This document shows, piece by piece, positions 32,101-45,685 of a stretch of DNA of 64,000 nucleotides. This DNA is from Eudorina sp. 2006-703-Eu-15. Lineage: Eukaryota; Chlorophyta; Chlorophyceae; Chlamydomonadales; Volvocaceae. Position 1 is the stretch's first letter. Every line of letters starts with the position of its first letter. The stretch covers positions 1,443,928-1,507,927 of the forward strand of contig BDSI01000012.1 in assembly GCA_003117195.1 (NCBI GenBank), read 5' to 3'. The position numbers were made by a program, and so were the translations under genes. The notes beneath the pieces are model-generated. The model saw nothing but the letters and a program-made list of their open reading frames with translations, was not told the DNA's origin and did no database searches.

Positions 32101-35100
32101 TGGCTGCCTCCACGCTCTGCGTCTTGCGCACAATGGCGTACGCACGCTGCGGCTGGTTGAGGCGCTCCAGGCACAGGCGCACCACCGAGTCCATGTCGCC
32201 GGCCGCCTCGTAGGCGGTGGCGGCCTCCGCCCAGCGGCCCTCCACCTCCTTGGCCTTGGCGAACTGGAGCTGCAGCTTGGAGGAGCTGATGCGCTGCATG
32301 AGCGGCGCCGCAGCCGCGAAGTTCTTGGTCTGCGCACCAGAAACAGCGATGGCAGGTGGGCAACGGCCGGAAGCGCATTAGTTGGCATGCAGTAGATCAG
32401 CAAACAGCAGAACAAAGTAGGTGAGGAGAGGCCGGAACTCCATTTGCAGCGCGGCGACGCGCCAGGGTGACCACGTCTAGGCCACACGGGCGGCCAGTGT
32501 CGGCTTTCTCCGGACCGGTCAGTACGCACCGCGCTACGAGGGACCTTGGCCGCACCTGGATGTAAATGCTGGCGGCGCGCTCGTACTGCCCAGCCCGCTC
32601 GTACATCTCGGCCGCTTCCTGCGCAACGGTTCGCAATCGGATGACGCGTCAGCGCAGCGTGGATCAAGTCGGGAGGCGCCTCCCACACCTTCAACCTTGA
32701 CCCAAGTCAGTCAGCCTCCGGTAACTCGGTAACGGAAGAGGATGGATGTCGGTACCGGTATGCCCCCGACTCACCGTGAGCTGTTGCAGGCCCTCTAGGA
32801 TCAGCGCACACTCCTTGAACAGGTTCGTCGAATTGAGCTGCAGCGCCAGCTGGCGGCCCTGGCGGAGGTCACCCAGCTGCAGCGTGGTGCGCGCGATGCC
32901 CGCCTTGCAGGCCGTCTCCAGCTCCGGCTGCGCCGGACCAGCCGACACCATCAGCGCGTCCAGCGCCTGCTGGTAGTGCGACTTGGCGTTGGCGTACTCG
33001 CCTGCGTGAACCGACCGCAGGCGGCACATGCTACGAGTAAGGAAACCAGCCCAATGCCAACCGACCACAAGAATCGGTGCCTTGCGCACAATCCAGCGGG
33101 AGTGGCGTTGGGCGCGACTCGCCAAGCTTAAGTTATATGGCCCAGGCGCATGAGGTGCCACGCGGCGCTGCTGATGGCTGATGGCCAACCGGGACTTTTG
33201 CGCTCCCTCGTTTGATGACATAGGTATAACAGAACGGGGTCCGACAACGGGGTCCGCGGTGTGGGCCCAGACGCATCCGCCCACCGGTCATCTCCAGCAT
33301 GGCGCCGTGCTCCTTGCAGATGGTGCCGATGGCGTCCGGGTCCAGGGTCTCCGCCAGCTTGAGGGCCTCCGACCAGTGCTTGAGGTCCATGCGCATCTCC
33401 AGCGCCGCGCGAGGCACCGAGGAGCGCTGGAACAGCTCCTGCGCGGCCCGACGCGCGAAGCAGCGCCAAGACAGCACCGCCATGCGAGACTCAGGAGACT
33501 CAAGAGACTCAGGCGGGGACTGTAGCAAGTCAACGGTGTCAAAGGTGTCCGCCGCCAGGATAGACAACCTCGCAGGAGACCTCGACACGTGCGTGTAAGC
33601 GCGTGCAGGCCCGCTCCCCCCGACGCCAGGCGGCGGCCCCCCCTCGCCCCCACCTGCGCCTGGCCGTAGTCCTTTTCAAGCAGCACCATGATGTGCGCCG
33701 ACAGCAGGTTGCGGTCCTCGTGCTGACGCACACGCTCCAACGACAAGACCATGCTGGCGTCGCCGATCTGCGCGAACACAGCCGTGGACCGTGGACAAGC
33801 GCAGCACACAGCGGGTGTTGACAGTCTACCGGGTCAACGACCCTGACAGTGCCCCCCTCGTCGGGAAGGGACCCGCAACACGCCCCACGGAGGCACTACA
33901 CTCATGGCAAGGGCAACAAAAGCGGCGCCGCGCGGCCTTGCGCGCTGCTGCAGGATGCCCCGCAGCGCGCATGACCTCGCAGGTAGGTCCACTTCCACCG
34001 CTGAGGCCATACCGTGATACAGAGCTGCCGGTGCACTGTGCAGCCTAGCCGCTGGGCGCACTGCGACCCGCCGCCACGTGAGCACATCGATACGAAAGCG
34101 CAGGGCTCCGTAAGCGTCGCCCGCCGTCGGCCCAGATGCCAGGACCCCGGGTCTTTCCATGCTGCCCTGCGCAACCCGGGGCGCCGTCCCGGACCCCTCC
34201 ACACACACCTGGCGGTACGCGTTGATGGCCACGTCCACGTCCAGTACGTCCAGCGCCGCCAGCGCCAGGGTGCGCCAGGTCTCCGCCTGCCGCAGCTGCA
34301 AGGCGCACTCCACCCCTTCACGCAACTTGTAGAGCTTCAGAGCCTGAGCGAACCTGCAAACACCAATCATGGGCTCCGCTGTGAGATGCATTCATACCTA
34401 TTACATGTATAGGTGTGGGCACCGCAGGTAAGGTCTTGCGACAGTGGCTTGCCAAGCTTGCCACGGGCGAGTCATGTGGTTCCGGCCACACCCCCACGAC
34501 ATCTCGCTCACTTCTTGGCAGGCGCAGCCCTAGCCACCGCGTCGCCCGGCTGCAGCATCTTGTGGCTCTCCAGGATGATGTTGTCCATGGCGCCGTTCTT
34601 GAGGCGACAACCCACCACGCCATTGCACACCGTCAGCGGGGTGTGGGTGGCACCCAGGGGCTGCTTGGCGATGAACTGAACTTGCGGGCCGTTCAGGCTG
34701 CGCAGACAGGGGCGGTCGCGGGCGGCGGGCACGGGCAACGGAGGTCACATGGGGCCGATTGCGCGCGGGCTAACCCCGGGCAAACTTCTTCGCAACTCGT
34801 ACATGCAGTGAAAGACCGGGAGTGATTGTCGCGGTAATTTTCTCGGCCAATCAAAGACCAAAAGCGTTTCCGACGGCGAAGCAGCGGGAGATATGCTTTG
34901 GCTCCCAGTTGCGCAGGGAAGGTGGTTCCGTGATGCCCGCCTGTGCCGTTCCTCTCCGTTTGACTTCGCCCCTTCGCCCTCCCTTTCCTTCCCCCGCCGC
35001 GGACTTGTTCTTTTCGTTTTGTCCCTCGCCGCGCACCTGACGGGTATGTACAGGTAGGTGTGCAGCGCGGTGCCGTCCGCGATGACCAGCACGTTGGTGT

Positions 35101-38100
35101 CTGACGTGTCCCACATGACCGCATCGGCCCGCCCCGTGAAGCTGGGGATGGGCACCACGTGGTCGTTGACGGGGTTGAACAGGTGCAACCCGCCCTTGTC
35201 GTCCTCGAACACCAGCCGGGCGCCCGTCACCTGCGGAAACAGCCGCGTGATGCCGCTGCAGGGATGCGCGGGGGCCCCCAAACACGGGCAACCAGGGCGA
35301 TGGCAAGTCAACAGAAAGAAAGAAATACAGCAAGCACTGAACCAACGGTCGCCTTGCGGTAAGGGTGCCTGGGTCCTGGAAGGCACCGGGCACCACGCCA
35401 TTGCCGCGCTCCCCGAAATCCATCCGCCACCGTCAGCCACAACGAAGGACAAAACGACAAATCCCCAGCCAATCATGAGTTTCTTTGCAAGCCTTCCGAC
35501 ACGACCTTCGCCCGGCCACCGCCACTGCTGCCGCTCACCCGTCGTCGTGTCGGTACTCGTTCACGGGCGTCACGTCGGGACTGAGATAGTACGACAGGAT
35601 GCCCGTGCGGCTGCCCGTGATGACGAACGTGGGCGTAAGTGCGACGCAGGTGATGTTGGCGGGCTGGCCGGGCCCGGGGATAACCACGTCGTGCTCGTCG
35701 GGCGCGCGGCCCGCCTCCACCTTGATGGGGTGCACCACCACGTGGCCGCCCGTCAGCACCGCCGCCTGCGTCTCGTTGAGCTTGATGGCGGAGATGGTGC
35801 CCAGGTAGTCCCGCCGCTGTACCACCTTGCCCACCTTGCTCTCCACGTTGTAAAAAGCGACCTGGTTTGGTGGTTGAGTTCGGTCGGATGAGGCGCGCAG
35901 CAGGGATTGAGGAAGGAGAAAGCGGCGGGAGCACACTGACGATTGCCCGGGCTCCTTCTTCGGCGACCCACTTGGCTGGGGACCGTCGGGAAATGCCGCA
36001 CGCGGCGACAATTGTCCAGCGACGCTCGTCAGCGACGCTCGTCTGGCTGGATGGACGCAACGCTGCCAACGCCTAGACGATTGACAAACCCTAGATGACA
36101 CGCGCCTATGCATCTGCTGACCAGCTATTCATTTCTCCCTTCTTATTTGCCTGCGAGATCCACGCACCTGGTTGTTCATGCCCATGGCGGCGTGCTGAGG
36201 CCCCAGCCCGCAGAACGCTGGCTCCGTCTCCAGCTCGATCCGCGCCACCGTCTGGCGCTTGGTCACGTCCATCACCGTCATCTCCAGCAGGCTGGTCAGG
36301 TACAGCACCCGCGTTCCGTGGAAGTCGTACACCATCGGCAGCGAGGCCAGGAAGGTGTGCAGGTAGCCGTTGTGCGTCCCCACGGTCAGGACCTGGAGCG
36401 CAAAGCGGTGGAGTCCTCACCACCATGTGGACGCGTCTGCAGCATTCCCTTCTCGCTCAACACCAGACCACATGCGCTGCGGTTTCACGGTTTTGCGCGA
36501 AGTCCCTGATGTATGGGCGCAAGATCCGGACCTTGAGGCCGGGGATAGCCAAGGCCGGGGTGTCTTAATGGATTGTGTCTAGGACTTGCTGTCAGATCCA
36601 GGCACCCCGTCAATGACTGCCCGCGTGGGCGAGCCGGCCTTCGTCGACCCCATAATCGTGAGCTGGAACCTCTCATGCCTCATCCCGCACATGGCTTGTG
36701 TCCCATGCGGCGCACCTGGCCGTCTCGCGTCCAGCCGACCTTCTCCACCGACTGGTTCGCGTCCAGGTCCACCGCGTCGCTCTTTATTTCGTTGTAGTCC
36801 TGGCCGGAGGAGTCCAGGATGCGCACACAGTTGGCGCCGGCGATCGCGATACGCCCCAGAGCGGCCGAGTGGCACACGTCCGACAGAGTGTCAAGGTACC
36901 TGGCGAAGAGCAAGTGAAGACGAGGAGGAGCAGACCGCGGCGGGTGTTAAGCTCCAACATCATTAGCGAGGAATGGCGGGTGTGGAATGAGGGCAAGGGC
37001 GCCATACGAAGGGGCAGGTCTACGACCTGGCAGCGCCGTTGCATCCAGTGACCAGCGTGCATCAGTACTGTGCACTGTTTCGACTGCAAACCATGCCACA
37101 CGGCAGCAATCGGGTGCCCTACCGCTGCTAAGCTGGCCCCGCCAAGAGAAGTTCAGCGCGATGACGGACCCGTTCCCTTGCAGCCCCGGAAGACATTCGC
37201 AGCGTGCCAGACGGATAGCTCCACCGGAACTCGCTCTAGCAGGTGCCTAGCGCTCGGGCCGCAGCCTGAGCGACCCACTGCAGACACTTCAACCCACTTA
37301 TTGTAACGGCCCAGTTCTTTGCCGCCCGGCTGGCTTCGGGAGAAGACTGTACTGAAGTTCCATAGCAGGCAGCGCCAGGGCCGGATCCAGGCTGAGGCGC
37401 TGCTCTCGCTTGCCCCGGGTCCTCCCCACTATCCTTGACCAAGGCAGGCCTCCCCCGGCGCCGGTCAACCCCTTGGGACTCACTTCCCGGAATGCACCTC
37501 CTCGCTGATCTCCCGGCTGTGCGAGGACACCACCACCACGTAGCCGTTCCTGAAGCCCAGCAGGATGTAACCGTCCCCGAACCAGGCGTGCTTCATGATC
37601 GGGCCGTAGGTGTCCAGGAAGGCAAGCTCAATCGGCCGGTCTCCCTCCGCCGTGCACTGCAGGGCTCAACGGGAGGATGCGGAGACCAGGGGCACTTCCA
37701 TGGGGCGCCCAACTTCCGTGTCTAGGCGGCCCACATTGGCGGCCACAGCATCCGACTGCAGTGACCGGGTTTCGTTTTGGGCTGCTATTCCACGTGTATA
37801 CATGGACGGGTGTCCCTGGGGTTTACCTGCGGTGCTGCAGGCTCCGAAGGTACGAAACCCAAGTCCCGACTGACATAGTACCTTTGCCCCGCAAGACGGG
37901 TCTCGTCCCCAACCCCACAAACAGAGACCAGGTTCGTGCCCATGCAGCTGCCCGGTCGCGCCGTGCCCCGCACCTGCATGATGTACAGCGTCTTGCGGTT
38001 GATGTTGAGGGAATACGTGTTCTCCTGTGTTGGCGAGGGGCCGGACAGTCTTCAGCTCGGCGCTTAGCGGCCCCGGCCCAGATTGCTACTCTAGGCCCGG

Positions 38101-39651
38101 GGGCTTGGCAAGAATACCACGGCGTCCGGATCTCTACCTCCAAATCAAGTGCTGGGCCGCCCCGCCCTGCAGATCCTGCAGTACCTCGCCATCAGGACAC
38201 CCCGGTCTCCCCGCCTGTGCTCCGGCCGAGTCAACAGGCACACACATGCCCAAGACGGGTCACACGGGGCACCCCGCACGCCACCCGACCCCCCCAGGGC
38301 TTAAGCAATCTTAACACTTTGGGTATGCCCGGGTTCGTCTCTGGTTCCGGTTTTTTCTGTGTACGCCCCAGGGACGCACACACCTCCCGCCGTGAGTAGC
38401 CGTCCTCCTTCTTGTCCGACACGCAAAGGTCCATGGGGAGGTCCTTCAAGTGAAACGTCTTTGTCGTGTCCCCCGTCACGCCGTCAGTCAACGTCACGGA
38501 CTTGTCCTGGGCCGCCATGGCCAAGACGTTGTCCTTGTTCCACGCCGCCGCCACGATCTTTTTCGTGTGCTTGCCGACCAGGGGCGTCTTCTTGCGCTCG
38601 CGCGCGTTGTACATCATGAGGTTGCCCTTGACGGTCGCCACGGCCAGATACATGCCGTTGCGCGACCAGGCCAGCGTGGAGAACTCTTGCGTCTGGCGGT
38701 GGGTGCGAGGGCCGGGAGCGTGCGTTGCATATAATGGGTATTACTACGGGTTGACAGTGGAGTAAGGCGCGCTTGTCACGGACCCAGGCCCCGCGCCATG
38801 TGCTTGCTGTCCAGGGGAATCGCGGCCTGGGACCGACCAGCTGTGCGGATCCTGCCGCATCCTGTTAGGTGAATTGGGTGCTTGCTTCATGGGGACGGCC
38901 AAGCTGGTAGTTGGGCCGCAACCCTGTGTAATGCAGCGGAGCCCTGGCAAGACGTTGGGACTCATCACGCCCGTATCATCCGTAGCGGGGAAGCGTGCTG
39001 AAACGGGTTAGCAACACCTGAACAGCGGCAGGCCCGGATAGGAAACCACATGTACGCATGCGCACATGCAGGACGCGAATACGGCTCTCGGTGGGCGAGA
39101 CCAGGAACGCACTGAGACCAGGAACGAGAGCGACATGGGCTACGCAGGGGTGGGGGTTGGCGACGTACCTTAAACTCCGAGTCAATCTTTTGGACTTCTT
39201 TGCTGATGGCCGACCAAATGAACACGTGAGTGTTTCCGGCGGGAAGCATGGCCAGTTGCTCCCCTGTGGGGTCCCACTGCGAGGGAGACAGGGCTCAAGG
39301 TAACGGGGAAGGTACGTCTGCGTCCCGTCACACACAGGTCCCGTCTCAGTGGTCCGCACCTGCAGCTGGGCACATCCACATCCTCTAGCGTCCGGGTTGG
39401 GGTACTCCGCTGGTGGGAAGTGGACTTCATCGTATAGACGCCCATTCCTGTCGAAAATGTTGACCTTCCTCTGCACGGCGCGGATACACCCGATAGTCCG
39501 ATCACCCTGCCTGTCAGTCTGCAAGCCTCAGGATTAATTCAATACCGACCTTACTGCCTGCTGCTGCAAGGAAGGAGCCTTTAGGACTCCATTCGAAGAG
39601 GACCTTGCCATCGCCAAGGACCTCTGGGCCAACTCCGAAAAGCTTCTTCAT
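29164..39651 (-). CDS. IFT144: Intraflagellar transport protein 144 (WDR19), complete, 24 exons
   Basis: Exons: 39651-39550, 39470-39360, 39276-39169, 38692-38384, 38024-37974, 37656-37484, 36899-36716, 36392-36168, 35861-35539, 35255-35037, 34697-34512, 34353-34209, 33767-33654, 33438-33285, 33001-32775, 32618-32556, 32329-32060, 31835-31722, 31546-31433, 31161-30958, 30607-30422, 30225-30095, 29846-29668, 29378-29164. All GT-AG and in phase; 1368 residues (human about 1342). IFT144 is a core subunit of the IFT-A complex, which supports retrograde ciliary transport and delivery of membrane proteins. Residues 1-650 hold WD40 propellers ([52 protein letters not shown]). Residues 660-1240 hold TPR-like helices ([40 protein letters not shown]). 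The tail has Cys pairs CPFC (1270-1273), CISC (1284-1287), CPGC and CPMC, expected to bind zinc. It ends in a Gln/Ala/Gly stretch. Confidence 0.97.
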
Positions 39652-40709
39652 GGCGAAGCAGAGTTACTTCGGAGTTTTATGGTCCGCAGAATGGCCGCAA
39701 CGCGGCCAACAGGAAATGTCAGATGTTACGCATAGTCTGAACAACACGGTCAAACGTCAACGCCGCCTCCTTACACTAACATATGCATTATTAATTGGTA
39801 CAAAGTTTTATGATAAGACCTCGGCGCGGCGCCTCGAAGTAGGAGCTGCTGTAGCTATGCTTACGCAAAGAGCAGGCGTGGAAAAATAGGATCTACTGTA
39901 ATTCTCCATTCGACAAAGAGCTTGGATGCAAGCTGGTTCTGGTTTAGAGGCGGTTGTTCGGTACCCACAACCAACGTGCAGCCGTACGGTCAAGGAAAAA
40001 CTGAGCAAGAACTGTGTTTCCCTTGCGCGTCAGGCCTATGGAAGTGCTGTATCCACTACCAGTGCGGATATCAGAGTTCTGACACGACTACGCGTGTCAT
40101 CTGGTGATTTCCGCGCAACGGTGTCAGCAGAGCGAACCATCCGAAATGTACATAAGAATATGTAATCAACAATAGTGTGATTAGGTTTAGGAGCGTTGGC
40201 GTAAATGAACGGTAGAAGCAAGAGTGCCAGCAACTAACGATCCCGTCCGCTCTCGCTCAAACAGCGGACGTTGACAGGGCAGGATTGGATTGGGGCACAG
40301 AGAGGCTCGGGTGGGGGGATGGGCAGGACCAACTCGGCGCGGGGGCACGAACAGGGAGGGGAAGGGAGCGAGGGCAGCTGCGCGAAGCCCCACCTTACGT
40401 TCCCGGACGGTCCGCATCCTGAAAGCTTCCTGGCTTAGTCCCAGCATCTCAACTCCACCGGAGTACCGCGTACCTCAGTGTTTCTACCATACCGCATGAA
40501 ACTAGTGTCACTAAGCTGACGACGTGCGTTCTATCTAATGCCTAGCTGGGCACCGTCCACCTGCAACTGCGTGACCAACTGACCATGTAAATGTGACAAG
40601 AAGCTAGGGTGTTATGTAGATTATGTAGCTTATGCCTCATCTCTCGTGCTCTCGTCCCCTGTCTCACGTCACCGCAGATTCGCACGCGCTGGTACCCTCG
40701 TCCTCTTGC

Positions 40710-40714
40710 TTACA
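40710..40714 (-). terminator. Probable poly(A) signal of the lysidine synthase gene (TGTAA)
   Basis: First minus-strand TGTAA after the stop codon at 40926, about 215 bp downstream. Confidence 0.5.
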
Positions 40715-40750
40715 CGTCCACGGCCCCTTCGCCCCTACAGGCCGGGGCCT

Positions 40751-40887
40751 CACCACCACCATCACTGCCACCACTACCACCATCACTACCACCATCACCA
40801 CCACCACCACCATCCCACCACCAGTATCACTACATCAACCATTACCAACGCCGCAGCCGACGCCACCACCACCACCACCACCACCAG
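40751..40887. repeat. (CCA/CCAT)n interrupted trinucleotide repeat
   Basis: CAC/CCA triplets with CATCA interruptions. It lies in the likely 3' UTR of the lysidine synthase gene and gives false His/Thr/Pro-rich frames on the plus strand. Confidence 0.9.
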
Positions 40888-40925
40888 CTCGCACCTGACC
40901 TCACCAGAGCAGGCTCGACCGGCTG

Positions 40926-43550
40926 CTACGAGTGTAACCGGTCCCGATCCGAATGCAGCTGCTGTTCGCGCTCATGTTCATGTTGGTGCTGCCCATGATT
41001 CTGCTGCCGCTGCTGGGTCGGCTGCGTTCGTAGCAAGGCGCTGCGGACCGGCGCCCGTTCCCCCGTTTGGACCGGCGCCCGTTCCCCCCGCCTCATGAGC
41101 ACCAGGTGGCCGTCCCTCACGGACGCCACCAGCCCCGCACACAGGGAGTCGCTGTTGGTGCGGTTGGGTGCGTGTAACAGCGCCAGGCAGCGAGCCACAT
41201 CCTCGTACCGGACCTGGCTGCTGTGCTGCCGGCCGGACGTCTGCCCGGGCCCTTCGCCGGCGCTCGCGTCACTGCCACCAGCGGGTCGCGACCCATGGGT
41301 CCCCCCCAGCGCAAGCTCCAGCCACTTCCGAACCACGCGGCGCTGCATCGCCAGGGGTAGCGTCCGCAGCTGTGAAAGCTGAAGGGCCGCGCCGCTGCTG
41401 AAATCCACCTCCTGCAGGGCTGCTGCAGAACAAGGCGCGCAGCCGCGTGCATCACCGCCAACGCCGCCGCCGCCGCCGGTGCTGCTGCCGCCGCCGCGGC
41501 CGCTTCTGCTTCTACCCGCAACGCCGTTGGTAGTGCCGCTGCCTCCGCCGGAGAGAGCCGTCCCCTGAACGCCGTCTCCTAGATTGTACGACACCACATT
41601 GTCGTACAGCTCGTCCGTAACGTGTTCTAGGTAGTCCATCTCGGCGCTGAGCACCTCCACGAAGCGGAACAGCGCCTGGTCGAGACGCGGGTTGAAGCCC
41701 AGTCGCAGCGACGGGAGCACCTCGTTGCGCAGGCGGTTGCGGCGAAGGTCGTTGCAGTCGTTTGTTGTGTCGTGAAAGTACGGCAGACCGAGTGTCTCAA
41801 CGAACTCCTGCGTCTCGGTGCGCGAGAACTCCAGCAGGGGGCGCACCAGGCGCACATCTGGCGCCGGCGGCACGCAGCCAGGCGCTTCCTGGGCGTCCTC
41901 GCCCGCGGTGGCAGCCGCCGCGTGGCCGCTGCCGTTGCTGGCCGCGCTGCTGCGGCAGGGGTCGCTGCCCCGGGTCGTCTGGGCCGCTGCCGAGGTGACC
42001 GGTCCCAAGGGCCGGCTCCGCGCTAGCGCCACCAGGCCATCGGGTCCCGAACCCCGTAGCAGGTTCAGCAGCATCGTCTCCGCCCTGTCCCAGTCCCAAC
42101 CACAACACAGGTGGCGCCATTTACCGATAAAACCATTTATGACAGCGGCGAAGTGCCATTTGTCGATTTGGGTTCTGGGGTTGGGTGTTAGCGCGAAGGA
42201 CAACGCCAAGAACGAACCCGGGCGCACCCAGCACGCGTTGGGCAATGGGCGCACTCAAAGGAAGACACAGACACGCGGGAAGCAAGTGGACTGGCGGCTG
42301 GTCGGTGCCCCACCTGTCGGTCGCCGTGTGCCCGGTCACCACGACGCCGTAGCCATGGGCCGCCGCCACCTCCGCGAACACCTGGTAGCGCCAGTCCCGC
42401 GCGGCCCGCTCGCTGGGCACCGCGCCCGGCGGCGCCACCCGCACGTGGCAGCGCAGCCCGTAGCGCCGCTCCGCCATCTCCCGCACGAACTCCGCGTTGG
42501 CGGCCGAGTCGGTCCGCCAGCCGTGGTCGCAGTGCACCACCCCCAGCCGCCAGCGCCACACCGGCTGCAGGTCCACCAGCGCCTGGAGCAGGCACACCGA
42601 GTCCTGCGCAACGCCAGCCAACGAATTAATATTTTCACACCGCGAAGGCGGTGTTGTCGGCCGCCCGTGGCCGCTGGGTGGTGAGGGCCGACGTCGGTGA
42701 GTTGGAGTTGTGTTGCGACGAGGGATTGTCAGCGGATTGTCCTCCTCCTCGCACGAACCGCGGGTCGGGAACTGACGGACGAGGCAGCTGCGGACCTACC
42801 TGGCCGCCGGACACCGCCACCAGCACCGACTCCGCGTCCAGAAGCTTGCTGGAGGTCAAGCTCTGCTGCATCCTGGCGTGCAGCGACGTCCAGGGCCGGC
42901 CCCGTGCGCCTTCCGGAAGGGAGGAGAAATTGAGAGGGCCACCGGGGGCGAGGCGTCAGGAAAGGCCCCTGGATACAAACACCCAGGTGCGCTTCTAACT
43001 GTCCATGTGCGCACAAACAAAAAAAGTTAAGTCGGACAGGGCGGCTCACGAGGCTGAAGAGTCGCGGGTGCGTTCCTGTACGTCACGCGGGCTGTGCGAT
43101 GGACCCTCATTGGTACGGAGCCCCCGAGGGCATGTTTGGAATGCCGTTACCTTTTCTGTGCTTTGAAGCAGCTGCCGTGCGCAGGTTGGCTGCCGTGACG
43201 ACATCCGAGTGCGCTGGCTCCGGATGCGAAGTCACGGCCAGGTGGCGTTCCGCTGGCTCGCAGGCGCCCGAAGTTTGAGGGCTGCCGGCTAGAACTGGCT
43301 CCACGCTTGACCCGTTTTGGTCACCCAGGTGTCCATGTTCCAACAGGTCCGGTACAATGGAGGAGTCGCGGACAGCGTTCGTGACCACAATGCCCCGCGA
43401 CGGCCGAAGGTCGCGGGAACGGTGTAGTTGTGTGCATACCGCTAGAAAATCCAATGGCTGACGACAAGTGCCATTGCATTGTCGTTCAAGCAACATTAAT
43501 TTTTGCATGAGATGGCGCAAGCTGGTGCGAGCTGCGGTGACATTTTGCAT
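40926..43550 (-). CDS. tilS: tRNA(Ile)-lysidine synthase, probably chloroplast-targeted
   Basis: Exons in transcript order: 43550-43151, 42909-42800, 42603-42314, 42084-40926; 652 residues. TilS uses ATP to attach lysine to the wobble cytidine of tRNA(Ile) CAU, so that it reads AUA and not AUG. Bacteria and plastids need it. The ATP-binding PP-loop SGGQDS (167-172) is split by an intron exactly between Gln170 and Asp171. Other landmarks: VVHCDHGWRTDSAANAEFVR, VVVTGHTATDRAETMLLNLL, RPLLEFSRTETQEFV, and PYFHDTTNDCNDLRRNRLRN, the TilS substrate-recognition block. The N-terminal extension of about 150 residues (MQNVTAARTSLRHLMQKLML) is rich in Arg, Ser and Thr and fits a transit peptide. Its start lies in an AAATGC context. 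A Gly/Ser-rich insertion and a Gln/His/Glu-rich tail are lineage-specific additions. The 40-odd residues before the PP-loop depend on the exon 1-2 splice, which is phase-consistent and avoids an in-frame TGA. Confidence 0.94.
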
Positions 43551-45685
43551 TTACCAGCCGCCTAGTGCCGTTGTCCCGGCAAGTCAAATGTTATCAGACT
43601 ACATTTGGCTTGTCATGATATTTTTCTTATGATGCCGTCCATAAATTCACGCCATGCAATGTCGGCGTAGCAGTTTACGGCTCGTAAACATACGTCCAAA
43701 AACTTTACCGAACCATCTCCTGAATATTAAGATTTATGTTGACAATGACTTCAAGGGTTTAGGATTCTCGGAAAACGGTTAGTTGATATTTCGTGCGGTG
43801 CGCGACACGCAGTACGATACCTCGATACGGCCGTGGACCCTTATCGGAGCGACTGCTTGAAACAACACCTTCCAAGGCACGCTCCAAAACGATGCGTGTG
43901 CATTTATGTGAACGTCCGTGCGAAATCTGCACCCCATCCCATACAGGGTTACAAGCTCACATGTGTTGCCCCATGCGCTTCGCAGCGATTCAACGGGTAC
44001 CGTCAAGCAGACGATCGATGAAACATGGGCACGTCTGCAATTCTGTAAGTACTGATAGGCAGGGGTTTGCCCTCCATGACGTGGACAGAGCCGTCTCACA
44101 GGCACCATGGAAACCTCGCAACCTATCTACGGAAAGGCGCGTATCTCATCCTGGCAATTGCAACTCGACCGAACGCATTCAGATCCCCCTTTGATCCCAA
44201 ATGATCATCGCTTATGGGATAGACGCGCTGGTCATGTCTTCGTGGGTGTTTTGGAGCTTTAGACCGCACTAAGCTCACTGTTTGGTGCTCAGGGTTTCGG
44301 GCTCAGATCCTTACTGGCACACCTTGGTGCGTCCACCCCTGAACGGGCTTTCCGTTATGGACCCGAACAGTACATCTGCGAGGACACCTAGGGGTTATAT
44401 TGACAAACTTCGGGGTCCGAACACCGTACAACTACGGCTACGTGATGGTCTATATCCACGATTGGTCGCTGTCGTACGTAACGGTTGCGAAAAACACTAC
44501 GGTAAAGTGAGCGCATTGACATCTTAGATTACCATATGTGTTAGCGCGTTTAGTTTGTTGAGTTTTAGGGGCGAAACTAGCAGCTAGAACAGCCGGTGTT
44601 TCCCAGTACCGAATTGAGCACATTCCAGAGAAGGATACTGTGTTTATTTGTTTGCGCACCTTTAAACATGGCTAATCACTGCATTTGAGCTTACGGTGCA
44701 GTAATGTCAGAGTTCACACCATGACGGTCACTCACTCCTGGCAACCTCTAACCTAATCTTTTCAATTTAGTTGATGCGCTTACAAATTCCACAAGTAAAA
44801 TTGTTTCCCAAACGAAGAGGCGGCGTCTGGTCGTCAATTTCTTGTTTCTATCTGCGTCGTTGGCGGAAGTAGTGCGATGCATTCACTCTGTACACTATCA
44901 AGGTAAACTTTTGAGCTTCTTTAAGCCATGGAGGCGCTTCCGGGAAGGACTCCCAGCAAGGACATGGCCGAAGGTGGGTGTCCATTCACCAGCAACAATA
45001 TGCCGCAGTAGTCATTCCGGTATTGTTATGCCTCAATTTGCAAAAGGCGGGGGATCGAAGTTCGCCTGTACCCACGTGACCGGCGCCCGTTGCAGCTGAC
45101 TTGTCGAACGTATGGCACAACCCCTAACAGGTCGGCACAGCATGCTATCTGCGCTGCCGCCCCCTCCCATGCCCTTGGGCGTCCCGTACTTTGGACAATC
45201 CTCAATGAAGTGAGTAAGGGCCTTGCCGCTGTGGGCTCTGTGGGCGGCGGTTCGGTGTAACCGCCACCTGACTAGGGCCCCGCCGCGTCCTCCTTGTGGG
45301 CCCTATCCGTGCGTGCCGAGGACGATAGGCTGAAACGCACAAAGAAGTTGCGACGCGTGACTACCCGGGGTCCCGAGCGCCCTCCTAAATTCCGTCGGAA
45401 TGGCTGCACCCACCATCACGCGGCCCAGAGCCCGCACCCGCAGTTGTGATACCGGCACCGTGTGCTCGGCAGGCCGCAGGCGCCTTCCACAAGGCGTAGC
45501 GACGCATGTGCTGGTTGCCTGCCCGCCCTACCTACCGTATCAAACGGCACCGGGGTCCAGTCCATCACGCTGGTCCGGTGACATGGTGCCCCTCACGTGA
45601 AACCTGAAGCGATCTGGGTCAGCGTGTCGGGTCGTGTTGTGGGCAACGACGGGGCGCCATCCCTTCGACGTGCTTGGGCATTGCG
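43551..45685. other. Divergent intergenic region between lysidine synthase and carboxypeptidase
   Basis: About 2.1 kb between two divergent start codons, mostly AT-richer than the genes. No family-matching frame. It should hold both promoters. It may also hide a non-coding or short coding first exon of the carboxypeptidase: an ATG at 45400 has a good context (GGAATGGCTGCACC), but I found no defensible splice joining it. Confidence 0.5.

Larger units (their letters stand above)
39652..40925. other. IFT144 promoter region and lysidine synthase 3' UTR
   Basis: No gene recognised. A minus-strand TGTAA at 40714-40710 probably ends the lysidine synthase transcript about 215 bp after its stop. The remaining 1 kb upstream of IFT144 should contain its promoter and 5' UTR; it is AT-richer than the coding DNA. 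A CCA-type repeat lies at 40751-40887. Confidence 0.55.

Noticed and set aside
43793..44527. Short plus-strand frames in the lysidine synthase/carboxypeptidase spacer
   Set aside because: Below 135 codons, no conserved pattern, and located where divergent promoters are expected.
45400..45600. ATG with good context as the true start of the carboxypeptidase
   Set aside because: I could not find a donor and acceptor pair that joins it in phase to the 45686-46028 exon with confidence, so it is only mentioned as a possibility.
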